Assembly (NCBI RefSeq): GCF_000715075.1
Contig: NC_134097.1
Location: 63,707,190-63,771,189, forward strand
From: Nicotiana tabacum
Lineage: Eukaryota > Streptophyta > Magnoliopsida > Solanales > Solanaceae
Length of the DNA: 64,000 bases
Reading direction: 5' to 3'
Each line of letters begins with the position of its first letter. Within the stretch, counting starts at the first letter, position 1. Positions 11,321 to 22,600 of this stretch are shown one piece after another. The notes under the pieces are model-generated. The model was given only the letters and a program-made list of their open reading frames with translations, had not been told where the DNA came from and did no database searches. A program made the translations under genes and the position numbers.

Positions 11321-11850
11321 TTCTTTTTATGCTGGCTCTAGTGATATGGCATGCATGAGGAATCTTCAGCCCAGTCTTAAAAATCAATCTGATTCCGAAA
11401 TATTAATTCAAGAAACATATTGTGATTATGAATCAGAATATGATGAAGATGAGGTTTTTGAAGAGATTAGTAAAGAGTTAATTCACTTTGAGGAAAAAAT
11501 CAAACCTAACTTGAATGATACCGAGGATGTCAATATAGGGGACACGAGTAATGTCCGAGAAACTAAAATAAGTGTCCATCTCGAGCCAAAAATCCGAGAG
11601 GATTTAATTAAAGCACTCATAGAATTCAAAGATGTTTTTGCATGGTCATACGACGATATGCCGGGCTTGAGCACTGATTTAGTGGTCCACAAATTGCCCA
11701 CCGATCCAATGGTGCCTCCTGTCAAGCAGAGGCTAAGAAAATTCAAGCCTGATATGAGTGTGAGAATTAAAGAAGAAATCACCAAACAATTGGAAGCAAA
11801 GGTCATTCGAGTCACTCGATATCCTGTTTGGTTAGCTAATATCGATCTGC
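11321..11850 (+). pseudogene. pol: pol N-terminal remnant, RT cut off after WLAN (element A)
   Basis: Acidic linker (YDEDEVFEEISKEL) followed by the segment leading into RT: KDVFAWSYDDMPGLSTDLVVHKLP, then PPVKQRLRKFKPDM and RYPVWLANI. Sequence homologous to the start of RT ends at about 11843. The next recognisable residues (YLSKKFTAYE) belong to the RNase H start and lie in another frame. The fingers, the palm and the catalytic DD motif are all absent. This is an internal deletion, not a stop, so this copy cannot make active RT. Confidence 0.9.
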
Positions 11851-13949
11851 TACCTTAGCAAGAAGTTCACAGCTTATGAGGTTAAGTATACTCATCTGGA
11901 AAAGACATGTTGCGCCCTAACATGGGTAGCTCAAAAATTAAAACACTATTTGTCATCCTACACTACTTACCTCATTTCTAGGTTGGATCCATTGAAATAC
12001 ATTTTTCAAAAGCCTATGCCAACGGGAAGACTTGCAAAGTGGCAGATATTGCTCACAGAATTCGACATCATCTATGTGACTCGAACTGCAATGAAGGCTC
12101 AAGCACTGGCCGATCATTTAGCCGAAAACCCGGTCGATGAGGAATATGAGCCGCTGAAGACTTATTTTCCTGATGAGGAAACAATGCATACCGACGAAGT
12201 GGAGCAAATTGAAAAACCTGGCTGGAAACTTTTCTTTGATGGAGCTGCTAACATGAAAGGAGTCGGAATAGGAGCTGTAATCATTTCTGAAACAGGGCAT
12301 CACTATCCTGTTACGGCTCAACTACGATTTTATTGCACCAATAATATGGCTGAATATGAAGCTTGCATTTTGGGGTTAAGGCTAGCTGCAGACATGGGTA
12401 TCCGAGAAATCTTAGTCATGGGAGATTCGGATCTTTTGGTACATCAAATTCAAGGAGAATGGGAAACCCGAGATTTGAAGCTCATACCATACCGACAATG
12501 TCTACATGATCTTTGTCAGCGGTTTCAATCAGTGGAATTCCAACATATTCCAAGAATCCATAATGAAGTTGCCAATGCATTGGCTACCCTAGCATCAATG
12601 TTGCACCATCCAGACAAAGCTTATGTGGATCCAATACATATTCAAATCCACAATCAGCACGCTTATTGCAATATGGTTGAAGAAGAATTTGATGGAGAAC
12701 CATGGTTCCACGACATCAAGGAATATATCAGGATGGGTATATATCCCGTACAAGCCACAGGAGATCAAAAGAGGACCATCAGGCGATTAGCAAATGGATT
12801 CTTCTTAAGCGGAGGAGTTTTGTATAAAAGAACACCAGATCTCGGATTATTAAGATGCATAGATGCCAGACAAGCTACAACTGTCATGTCTGAAGTACAT
12901 TCAGGAGTTTGCGGACCCCACATGAGTGGATATGTGTTGGCAAAGAAAATCCTCCGAGCTGGTTACTATTGGCTTACCATGGAGAGAGATTGTATCAGTT
13001 TTGTACGCAAATGTCATCAATGCCAAATACACGGAGATTTGATTCATTCTCCACCATCCGAGTTGCACACAATGTCGGCGCCATGGCCTTTCGTTGCTTG
13101 GGGCATGGATGTGATTGGACCAATTGAACCGGTAGCATCCAATGGACACAGATTCATTCTGGTAGCTATTGATTATTTTACCAAATGGGTTGAGGCCAAG
13201 ACATTCAAATCAGTGACCAAGAAAGCTGTGGTCGATTTTGTCCACTCAAATATCATATGTCGATTCGGAATCCCGAAGGTGATCATCACAGATAATGGTG
13301 CTAATCTTAATAGCAACTTAATGAAAGAAGTATGTCAACAGTTTAAGATTACACATCGTAACTCTACCCCATATCGGCCCAAGGCGAATGGAGCAGTAGA
13401 AGCAGCCAACAAAAACATAAAGAAGATACTGCGGAAAATGGTAGAAGGTTCAAAACAATGGCATGAAAAATTACCCTTTGCATTATTGGGATACCGCACT
13501 ACTGTTCGCACTTCAGTAGGAGCAACTCCTTATTGTTGGTATACGGCACCGAAGCAGTAATTCCTGCAGAAATTGAGATTCCTTCCCTTCGGATCATTGC
13601 CGAAGCAAAGATTGATGATGATGAATGGGTCAAAACCCGTCTAGAACAGTTAAATTTGATTGATGAAAAACGATTGACCGCAGTATGCCATGGTCAATTA
13701 TATCAAAGAAGAATAGAAAGAGCATACAACAAAAAGGTGCGTCCCCGGAAGTTCGAAGTAGGTCAGCATGTGCTGAAACGCATTCTTCCACATTAGGTTG
13801 AAGCAAAAGGCAAATTTGCTCCGAATTGGCAAGGACCATTCATTGTGACCAGAGTATTATCGAATGGTGCACTATGTTTAACAGATATTGAAGGCAAATG
13901 CATAGATATGGCGATCAATTCTGACGCGGTAAAGAGATATTATGCATAA
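11851..13949 (+). pseudogene. pol: RNase H remnant, second RNase H and integrase (element A)
   Basis: An open frame from 11851 starts inside the first, degenerate RNase H (YLSKKFTAYEVKYTHLEKTC). It continues into a second RNase H (LFFDGAANMKGVGIGAVI, Asp at 12238; ...AEYEA; MGDSDLL), the archaeal-type domain that defines the Tat lineage. Integrase follows: zinc-binding H...H-C...C (HSGVCGPH to CHQCQ, about 12898-13023), catalytic core with GMDVIGPI, ITDNGANLN and NGAVEAANKN (D, D and E residues present), then the C-terminal domain. A one-base loss near 13532 shifts frame 1 to frame 0, and TAG at 13794-13796 (probably from CAG) interrupts the C-terminus. The true end is TAA 13947-13949. Confidence 0.9.
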
Positions 13950-15207
13950 CTTTTGAATGTTTGTATTTAGCACTATTTCAAAGATTGAAATGACAAAGGC
14001 AATTTATTCTGCTGTCCAAACACTATACCATTTGCTTCCCCTTTGAGCCATACTTGTTTCTTTCCTAACCTCTCTTGGAATCAATAAAAAAAAAATCTAA
14101 AATAAAAAAAAAATCTTCACTATTATGGAGTGAACTACGTTTGACCTGATTCCTCAAAGAAGGATACGTAGGCGCCTCACGGCTCGGTCATAGGGTGCAC
14201 AACATGCACAATGTGCACGGAAAAGAAATATCAAGAGACCCCAATCAAGAGACTGGGGCAGGAATTGTATTGGAAATAAGAAAAGATTCTAAAAGTTGTA
14301 ATTTTAAACCCATACCACAGCTATTTAGCTTTTAATACCTTTTCCATTCCTAACCTTATACCAAAAAGACCTTTCGATCAATCCTAGAAAAATGCTGATG
14401 CAAGCAAATGAAGTGGTACAAACAAGGAAAGAAAGTAAAAATGAGAGAGTCTTATAGGTGAAAACCCACACGGGCACCATAAGGCGACGGAAGTTGAGAG
14501 AAAAGTAAAATGAGAGAGTCTTATTGGTGAAAACCTTCGCAGGCACCATAAGGCGAAAGGGAAGTGGAGAAGTGAAAAATGAGGAAAATTGATCAATGAA
14601 AACTCTTTGAGACAATTGAAAGGAGATTGATTAAAAGACTGGGTTGATTAATCCGAAATGCATACCCTGATCATTGGTGCCAGTAATTCCAATCAGATAA
14701 GTCTTTTATTCCTTTTCCAACAGTCATCCAAAAATTGGATTTTTATTTTCATTCTATAATTGTCGAAATCAGCGTATTTCGCTACTAATAATCTTACTTT
14801 CTCCAAGCTTTGAGATAAATTTTTATTCTAAACAAATAAGAAAGAATGTTAAGGTATACTACCAAGATTCAAGGTTACAAAATACAGCCACGAAAGGTGG
14901 GAAATAAAAGTACGGGTGTAAGAAAGATGAAATCAAAAGAGGATCAGCAAAGTCAAAAGAAGCACATGATTACAGTTGAAAGATTTTGAAGGAAAAACAC
15001 ACAGAGGGAAATCCTATAGTCAAGGATCAATTACAAAGACAAAACAGTCTTTTCAATCATTCCAAGGCAATAAAGAAAGACGAAGAGAAACATCACCATC
15101 GGCAAGAATACCACAACCAGCCACCCTGCTTTAAACTAACGAAGTTTTCTTTGATTTAAAACAGGGGCAAATACAATATTTGTGTCTGGAAATACCTGGT
15201 AAAGAAT
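13950..15207 (+). other. 3' UTR of element A, unique part
   Basis: Long non-coding stretch. At about 14130-14190 it carries a block (GAACTACGTTTGACCTGATT ... ATACGTAGGCGCC) repeated in diverged form at 7338 and 16510. A tandem pair of 69-bp units is annotated separately. Otherwise it is A/G-rich with no ORF I would support. Confidence 0.7.
14441..14578 (+). repeat. two tandem 69-bp units in the 3' UTR
   Basis: Units 14441-14509 and 14510-14578 both begin ATGAGAGAGTCTTAT and contain GGCACCATAAGGCGA. They differ at a handful of positions. The minus-strand ORFs here are shadows of the repeat. Confidence 0.85.
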
Positions 15208-16165
15208 TGAAGAAGTCAGGCGTCCACCTGGAGAATGAGGATGAGAAAAGAAGAAGTCAGGCGTCCACCTGGAGAATAAGGACAAAGAATTGAAGAAATC
15301 AGGCGTCCACCTGAAGAACGAGGACAAAGAAAAAGAAGAAGTCAGGCGTCCACCTGGAGAATAAGGACAAAGAATTGAAGAAGTCAGGCGTCCACCTGGA
15401 GAATGAGGACAAAGAAAAGAAGAAATCAGGCGTCCACCTGGAGAATGAGGATGAAAATTAAAAGAAATCAGGCGTCCACCTGAAGAACGAGGACAAAGAA
15501 AAAGAAGAAGTCAGGCGTCCACCTGGAGAATAAGGACAAAGAATTGAAGAAGTCAGGAGTCCACCTGGAGAATGAGGACAAAGAAAAGAAGAAATCAGGC
15601 GTCCACCTGGAGAATGAGGATGAAAATTAAAAGAAGTCAGGCGTCCACCTGGAGAATGAGGACAAAGAAAAGAAGGAGTCAGGCGTCCACCTGGAGAATG
15701 AGGATGAGAAAAGAAGAAGTCAGGCGTCCACCTGGAGAATAAGGACAAAGAATTGAAGAAATCAGGCGTCCACCTGAAGAACGAGGACAAAGAAAAAGAA
15801 GAAGTCAGGCGTCCACTTGGAGAATAAGGACAAAGAATTGAAGAAGTCAGGCGTCCACCTGGAGAATGAGGACAAAGAATAGAAGAAATCAGGCGTCCAC
15901 CTGGAGAATGAGGATGAAAATTAAAAGAAGTCAGGCGTCCACCTGGAGAATGAGGACAAAGAAAAGAAGTCAGGCGTCCACCTGGAGAATGAGGATAAAG
16001 AAAAAGAAGGAATCAGGCGTCCACCTGGAGAATGAGGATAAAGAAAAAGAAGAAGTCAGGCGTCCACCTGGAGAATGAGGATGAGAAAAGAAGAAGTCAG
16101 GCGTCCACCTGGAAAATGAGGATGAAGAAAGAAAAGAAGCAGTCAAGGCACCCACCTGAAGAACG
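15208..16165 (+). repeat. minisatellite, about 22 units of 38-46 bp
   Basis: The core TCAGGCGTCCACCTGGAGAA recurs about every 38-46 bp, roughly 22 times plus one degenerate last unit near 16143. Spacers are of a few types (GACAAAGAAAAGAAG, GATGAAAATTAAAAG, GACAAAGAATTGAAG) arranged in higher-order blocks: the stretch from 15253 is largely repeated from 15718. It lies between integrase and the 3' LTR, where Ogre-type elements are known to carry hypervariable tandem repeats that can seed satellites. ORFs on both strands here are by-products of the repeat. It is not a CRISPR array, because spacers are not unique. Confidence 0.95.
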
Positions 16166-16682
16166 ATGGAATGCAATTGAAGTGTTGAAACCAAAAGCCC
16201 ACTCATGTGAGAAAGGAGCACACTTAGAATCAATAAAGCAGAGGAGTCCAATAGAATCCCCAGCAAGAAACAACAAGAGTTCCAAAAGGAATACGGAATA
16301 AGCCAAATGCCCAAGAGTCACCAAGATATCAAGACAACAAGAAACGCAAGGGCATGATAGATAAGATTTTTATAATTCATGTACCATAGTCTAATTTAGC
16401 TTTTTGTATTTCCTTTAAAGTAAGGTGTAATAAGGAGGTCAGCAAGCAGTAAAAACAGCACAAAGCAGCAGTAACATCACAGTCCCATGGTAGTCCCAGC
16501 TACCAAAAATTCCCGAACTACATTGACCTGATTCCTTTATAGCCAAGGATATGTAGGAAACCTTTGAAGCAGAGGTTCGGTCAAATCTTTCTAAAAATGC
16601 TTCCCACGGAGTATTCGAACGGGCAAAAATCGCTCGTGTCTGCTCACTTTATCTTTGTACAAAAACTCTTCAAGTTTCCGCA
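16166..16682 (+). other. end of 3' UTR of element A
   Basis: Non-coding. 16508-16585 contains the third, most diverged copy of the GAACTAC ... TGACCTGATTCC ... GGATATGTAGG block and leads toward the polypurine tract. No supported gene. Confidence 0.6.
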
Positions 16683-16696
16683 CAAAGAGGGGCAGC
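16683..16696 (+). promoter_or_regulatory. polypurine tract of element A
   Basis: CAAAGAGGGGCAGC directly abuts the 3' LTR start TGTGAGCACG. It primes plus-strand DNA synthesis in LTR retroelements. Confidence 0.8.
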
Positions 16697-19600
16697 TGTG
16701 AGCACGTAATTTTTGCCTTACGAAAAACTACTCCAAAATAAATCAAAAAATAAAATAAATTTCTTTTACTGTGTAATTTTTGAATTTGGCGTGGTGTTAA
16801 ATGTTTGTGTTATGTCCGTAAATGTTTATTTTTGTCAAAATAAATCAAAAAATAAAGTAAAATACATATTGCATGCATATAAGATTTAATTGTGCATTTA
16901 AGAGATAATTTAAATAAAATCGCAAAAAATACGCATTGGTTCTATTTTAAATGTTTCACTGTGTGATTGATGTTTTTGTCTATGTGTTAAATAATGGTTA
17001 TAGAGTAATTAATATATTTTTTGTGAAGTTAAAATGGTTTTATAATTTTTTTTAAATTAGAAAATGAATTAATTGAAAAAAAACAATAAAAAAAAAACAT
17101 ACTAGTAAAAGATTGGACCTGGATTAAAATCCAGGCCCAAATCAATTAATTCCCTTCACAAGCCCAATCCCAACAGCCCCTGTCCGGTCCAATTCAAAGC
17201 CAGAACCAAGCGACGTCGTTTGGTCATCTCTCATCAAGGGCCGTTGGATTAAATCCAACCAACGGCCAAGATCTCATCACCCGAACCCAAGACCCTTACC
17301 CGATCCATTGACCCGGTTCAACCCGTCCCCCAACTTAAACCAAACGACATCGTTTGGTTAAGTGAATAGATCCTAGCCCTCCATTCTAATTGATCCAACG
17401 GACGATACTAATCCACCCTACCCCTATATAAATCCCAAACCTTACCCAGCCCCTAACTGAACACCCCCCTCTCCACTCCTGTTCATCATCGTTCCAAACA
17501 GACCCCTAACCCTAGCCGCCCCTATTCCCCTTCGCCTGAAACCCGGCGGCATCAACGCCGCCGGTCACCAACTTAACACCCTAGGACCTCCTGAACCTCC
17601 CCTACACGAATCCAACCTTAGTTTCCTTCGAATCAGGCCACAACTCTTCGAATCTTAAATCGAAGGTTGGCTTGAAAACTTGATCTAAACCAATCAGCCC
17701 CAAATTAACACCATGGCTTCCCCTAGTCATCCTAAGTATGGATCTGTTGGTTGTTAGGTTCGAATCCGTTCGGAACTTCTCGAATCTTCTTTTGAAGATT
17801 CGGACCAAACAAACATTTACCCAGATCTGTTTCAAACTCACACCAGTTACCCTCCTGGCCTCCCTCGTGCCTAGAATATCTTTGGTTCTTCTCGAATCTG
17901 ACCAAAAATGGTTAAATCCCAAATCGAGTTTTTAAGAACCCTAAAAAATACCAAACTTCCGGATTCGGTTCAGATTATGATGAAGATTGAGGTTTAATCG
18001 ACCTTAGTCGAAGTATTTTCAGTGGAAAATACTTCGACTAAGGTCAGTTTGATTTCAAACAAAAAATCCGAAATCCAAGTTGAGTTCGAGTCAAAATTTA
18101 ATTAAAGTTCAGAGGTATTTTTCTATTTATTTTTGTGTATTCTACGTGTATTGTTGTCCGTATTAATAGCTTGTTAATTTTTCATCAATTCTGTCATTTC
18201 TGTCTATTTGATCCGAATGTAAATTGTTTCTGTTGGTTGTGGTTATTTACAATATGTGTAATCGACTCGATTAAGTTCGTCGATTAGTTATATTACGAAT
18301 TTTTTCATTTCTGAAAATGTTGACTAAAACAGTCTGCTTCTATTTTAGACTAGTTATTGACAAATGTTGTAAATAGTCAATTGATTAATGCTCGTCAATT
18401 AAATCATGATTGTCTGTGAATCAGTGAATTCAAATGTATGTTGTATATGTTATTGTCTGAACATTAAAAGTTTCAGGGCATTGTCAGTATTGACAATGAT
18501 CCTGTGTGTGTTTGATTTTGGTTTAATGTTAAGTCCAGTCTGAATGATTTTGATAATTTCAGAAATATGCTGTTATGATGTTAGTTCTGAATTCAGTGTT
18601 GTAATGTCCAGTTTGAATTCCAGTTTACAAAAGTTGGTCAAATACAATTGTGTTTAGGAGGTTAATAGGATTGATTTAGCTGTAAATCAGAAAGATAACT
18701 GAGTCTGTACAGATTTTAGAATATGTTTTGCTGAAGGTTCTGATTTTTCAGTAATAACATTAGGATTTCAGGGGCACTTATGGGAATGAAACAGTAAAAA
18801 CAGGGTGTTAGTACTAGTATATTATAATGTAATGTTAGTTGCTATTAGTTAATAATACTAATGGGGAACAAGGGATAATGGGCTGCTGAAAATCAGGGAA
18901 AAGGTTTTACATAATGGGATTTTCTGTTTTTAAAAAAGAAGAAGGGGGTCCAAGAAGCACTTAAATTGCCTAGGACCAGCCCTGTATAAATACAGGAGCT
19001 GGACAGACAGTTAATAGAGAGAATTTTTGAGTGAGAAAGAGAGAATTTTAAGAGAGAGTTTTTGCATGCAGAATTTAGGAGAGTCTTTGAGGAATTTTCA
19101 GAAAAACTGGAAGAAAGTTTAAGAGTTCCTTTTGAAGAAATTTTAGGAAAATTGAGAGGGAGTTTCAGATTTTAGGATCAGTTTTCAGAAGAGGAGAGTT
19201 TGAGAGATTTTAAAAGAGGAAAAAGAAACAGAAAAGGAACAAAAGAGCATTCACACACACACACAGATATACAGCAACAGAAAAACAAAAATCAGAAAAA
19301 ATGGGATTTTGAAACTGAAAAGGAATTGAAATTTGAAATATTGTTTCTTTTGTTAAATTTGTTCAACCTTACTTGGTTCCATTGATTCAATTAATATTTG
19401 AAGTGTCCAGTTTTAAAAATAGCTGTACTGTGTATCTGTTTTCTTCGGATCCTCTTATTGCTCAAATTTGAGGGAATACTGGTATTTCGCTGTTTTTGTT
19501 ACTGCTGCAACTGCTGAAACTTACTTCTTCTACCTTCATTTTCAGGTATATATATCCTTTTAAATTCTATGTTGGAAAGAGATTCAATATGGTGGATAAA

Positions 19601-21120
19601 TGAAGAATGAATTGAAATTCTGTTTTTATCTGTCCAAATTCATCAATTTAAATTTCGTTTTTTTATTTTATGTTAGTTAATTAGTAGTGAATTCAATTTG
19701 ATAGCTATGAGCTAATTGTCTTACTTTGAAAGTTCGTATAAAGATTTGTAATAACATTAGCTCATTATCTCATTAGTTTAATCATATTAAATTGTCGAAG
19801 TAGGGAATATGGTATGAATGTTGGTCATTATTTAAATTTTGTTGTTGGTTAAGTAAGAAGTGATGTAGAAGGGCCAAGATAACTATAGTAGTGATATTTT
19901 TTGTTACATAAGGTTAAGATGATGATGTCGATAAGATAATAGATGTGTGTATAAACTTTGGTGAAAGGTGACATGGTATAGCTTGTTACGATGTTTAAAA
20001 TATTATGAAGGTTTACAACATATAACTAAGTTGCATATAAGGTAATTTTATTGAATTGGCTTGTATAATAATTCCTTTCTTATAAACTCGAATGCCTATC
20101 TACCTTCTTAAAATAAATTAACCAAGTAATTAGGCCTATTAGATTAAAAGCAAGCATATAAGAATGAAAAAAGATGTATAAGCATAAATTGCCACACTTC
20201 ATATCAATGATAATTAGAAGTAGAATTTGCATTAAATAAATAATGAAAATTCTCGGAAAATATTTCCTTCCTTTATGAATCATTTATTTTCAGTTTCATA
20301 TGCAATTTATTCTTTGGCATATATATATATATGTCATATATGTTTAAAAATAGTACTAATCATGTTTTTATTCTGTTCTTTGAACTTGAATAGTCTTGGA
20401 TAAACATGTTATATGTGGAAATTCCATAATATCATTATAAATATGTCGCGCGATTAGGGATACGTTCGCGTACCCTGATTATATTTTTAAAAGCAAAAAT
20501 TCGGATTATGCGTACGCGCAATTTCGAACGAATGTTTAATAAAAGGATTTTTCTAAAGGCGTTAAATCAATTTCATAAAAAACCCGAGATGTACGGTTCA
20601 CTATTCAAGAAAAATAAATATTCTTGATTCAAAACAATCTCGGAGAAATGATTGCTTAATATATTATAAAAAATTATTGTGTACACGTACGCGTGACACA
20701 ATTCCGCATTTTTAATTTATAACACGAATATACGTACGCGTAATTCGATTCAAAGAAGGTTTCAATCGTAATAAGTATAAGCAGTAGTAAAATCAGAAAA
20801 CATCAATATTTAATAAAATCAAGTTGATTAAGCCAATAATAAAAACAGTTAAGCGACCGTGCTAGAACCACGGAATTCGGAAATGCCTAACACCTTCTTC
20901 CGGATTAACAGAATTCCTTACTCAGGATTTCTGGTTCGCGGAAAGAAATAAACAGAGTCATATTCTCCTCGATTCAGGGATTATAATTGGTGACTTGGGA
21001 CGCCTCAAAATTCCCAGGTGGCGACTCTGAAACAAATAAACAAATCCCGTTTCGACTGTCCTTTAATTGGAGAAAACTCCCCACGCGCCCCGCGGGCGCG
21101 GGAAAAGAGGAGGTGCGACA
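16697..21120 (+). repeat. 3' LTR of element A (complete, 4424 bp)
   Basis: Begins TGTGAGCACG and ends GTGCGACA (TG...CA). It includes both TATA candidates (17425 and 18981), the 20-bp stem-loop (18000-18045, perfect), the AT and CA microsatellites and a GC-rich hairpin near its end (CGCGCCCCGCGGGCGCGG). The next base begins pararetroviral sequence. Confidence 0.95.
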
Positions 21121-21126
21121 ATACCA

Positions 21127-21268
21127 ATATAAGAGGGATAGTTAAAGTCGTCTAAAAATTAAAATCGTCTTCTTAGATGGTATAGATGATATGACTGATA
21201 TAAGAGGGATAGTTAAAGTCGTCTAAAAATTAAAATCGTCTTCTTAGATGGTATAGATGATATGACTG
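21127..21268 (-). repeat. perfect tandem duplication, 71-bp unit
   Basis: Units 21127-21197 and 21198-21268 look identical by eye and both begin ATATAAGAGGGATAGTTAAA. They lie within a few bases of the 3' LTR of element A, inside the viral fragment. Identity suggests a recent duplication. Confidence 0.9.
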
Positions 21269-21332
21269 ATGGTATGATAATATTAACAATATCAAATGCA
21301 GTTGTTTTCTATATATATCTGAACATATACTA

Positions 21333-21479
21333 CTATTGTATTGTAGATATATAAAATGTACGGCCAAATCTACTATCGAATAAAATACGGTTTCTATCTA
21401 ATATAAATTCTTCCAAACTTTGAGTAAGGCTCCTAGCAAAGCTTTCTGGATTTGTATAGTTATTACGATTATTGGACAT
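21333..21479 (-). CDS. small ORF, 48 codons, possible N-terminus of a viral ORF
   Basis: ATG at 21479 opens MSNNRNNYTNPESFARSLTQ, continuing through an acidic-hydrophobic segment to TAG at 21333. The start overlaps the end of the preceding small ORF by 11 nt, as in tightly packed pararetroviral genomes. Composition looks protein-like. I cannot assign a function, and it may be the broken start of a longer ORF. Confidence 0.35.
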   Translation of the reverse strand: MSNNRNNYTNPESFARSLTQSLEEFILDRNRILFDSRFGRTFYISTIQ

Positions 21480-21576
21480 TAACCATAAAATTATTTTTTG
21501 CGATTAAACTCTTATGTTGTGAAAATTCTACTCGGTACTCTCTCTCTCTTATTCTATAGACTTGTATAGTTACCAT
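21469..21576 (-). CDS. small ORF, 35 codons, unassigned
   Basis: ATG at 21576 to TAA at 21469; begins MVTIQVYRIREREYRVEFSQ. It lies downstream of the putative viral leader and overlaps the next ORF. No family recognised. It could be a leader ORF or a fragment. Confidence 0.25.
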   Translation of the reverse strand: MVTIQVYRIREREYRVEFSQHKSLIAKNNFMVNVQ

Positions 21577-22045
21577 ATTATCTAAATTATGAACTGAGAT
21601 TACCCCTTTACTATTTTTTTTGATCCACTGTATTCATCTCTTCTTCCCAATCTTTTAAAGATTTTAACACTTTTCTTAACTCTTATTTCTTTAACCTCAC
21701 CCCGGCCATAGTTAAACACTTATACCCTTCTTAATTGTTTTTAGGTTTTACTTAACCAGTTTCTCCTAGGAATTTACAGGTTAATCCATCATAATTATTA
21801 AGAAATTGGGAATCTAACCATATACTACGAGTGATATCTTATAATCGATCATATAAACATGAAAGATAAAACTATACAGAATAACAAAAAGTTTTTAAAA
21901 TAAACAGGGGTAATATCTAGCAAAAACATAATTTAGATAAAGATGAGTAACTTACATGCTTATAGGAGAGAGATTTCCCTTTAGGGAAACCCGAAAAAGT
22001 CTACCAAGCTTTGGGAATTAAAAACGATCACACATAAGCATAAGG

Positions 22046-22065
22046 ACTTATTTATTTTACAAGGT
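22046..22065 (-). terminator. candidate polyadenylation signal of the viral RNA
   Basis: Minus strand reads CTTGTAAAATAAATAAGTCC, with overlapping AATAAA signals about 150-160 nt downstream of the TATA box at 22211-22220. Pararetroviruses place the poly(A) signal just after the promoter so the RNA is terminally redundant, and the spacing fits. Confidence 0.45.
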
Positions 22066-22210
22066 TAGAGGAGGAACTACTAAAGTATTCATAAGGAAAT
22101 ATTTTACAAAGTGTTTTGGAAGGGGGTTGATGAAGAAAAGATTGGTTGGATGGGTTTTCTTCAGAGTGTTTTTCTTCTTCTTGTATCTTGTTTTTCTTCT
22201 GCTTTCTTCT

Positions 22211-22220
22211 CCTTTTTATA
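22211..22220 (-). promoter_or_regulatory. candidate viral full-length transcript promoter (TATA box)
   Basis: Minus strand TATAAAAAGG followed by a purine-rich AGAAGAAAG leader. Upstream on the minus strand (higher coordinates) is a duplicated block at 22386-22494. Arrangement resembles a 35S-type promoter; activity is not shown. Confidence 0.5.
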
Positions 22221-22385
22221 GCTAAATTTTGGAACGGATTTGATAAATGGATTCCAAACTCTTCCGAAATCTATCTTGTCTAGCCTTGCAGGGTACTTCA
22301 TTGGGCCCCATCTTCACATGGCTTGGTCGGAGATTCCTTCTGTGTTTGTAACTTTTTCTTCCACTCAAAATTTTAACTTGTCTTA

Positions 22386-22494
22386 TAGCACAACTAACAT
22401 TACCTCTTGTCACATCTTCTCTACTTTATGTCACTTCTCACTTTTGTCTTTGAGCACAACTAGCATTTCTTTCTGTCACATCTTCTTTACCTTC
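22386..22494 (-). promoter_or_regulatory. duplicated enhancer-like block upstream of the viral TATA box
   Basis: On the plus strand AGCACAACTAACATTACCTC (22386 on) and AGCACAACTAGCATTTCTTT (22452 on) start two diverged copies about 66 bp apart, both continuing into TGTCACATCTTCT. Duplicated upstream blocks are common in pararetroviral promoters. Confidence 0.45.
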
Positions 22495-22600
22495 TTGTTT
22501 TTCTCGTTGGTACGCTAACATTATTGTTCTGTATACCAGCCTTGTTACTTTTCCTTTGTCTTTGGTGCTCTTTAATTGCTGTTTAACTGGGACTTTGTTT

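Larger units (their letters stand above)
1..21120 (+). mobile_element. Ogre/Tat-type Ty3/gypsy retrotransposon (element A), 5' end outside window
   Basis: Two nearly identical LTRs (1-4327 and 16697-21120) flank a 12.4-kb internal region. From 5' to 3' it holds a PBS, an extra ORF1, gag, protease, a G-patch, a predicted intron, a pol lacking most of RT, an RNase H remnant, a second RNase H, integrase, a repeat-rich 3' UTR and a polypurine tract. Very long LTRs, an ORF upstream of gag, an intron between protease and RT, a second RNase H and 3' UTR tandem repeats are the known hallmarks of Ogre elements in the Tat lineage. The copy cannot be autonomous because RT is missing and every ORF has stops or frameshifts. 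It lies next to pararetroviral sequence on its right. The right flank begins ATACC; the matching left target-site duplication would lie outside the window. Confidence 0.93.

Noticed and set aside
15208..16165. Regular repeats resembling a CRISPR array
   Set aside because: Spacers are not unique and units vary in length. The context is a plant retrotransposon 3' UTR.
15136..16314. Long repetitive ORFs on both strands (RWTPDFF and STWRMR repeats)
   Set aside because: They are frame shadows of the 38-46 bp minisatellite, not proteins.
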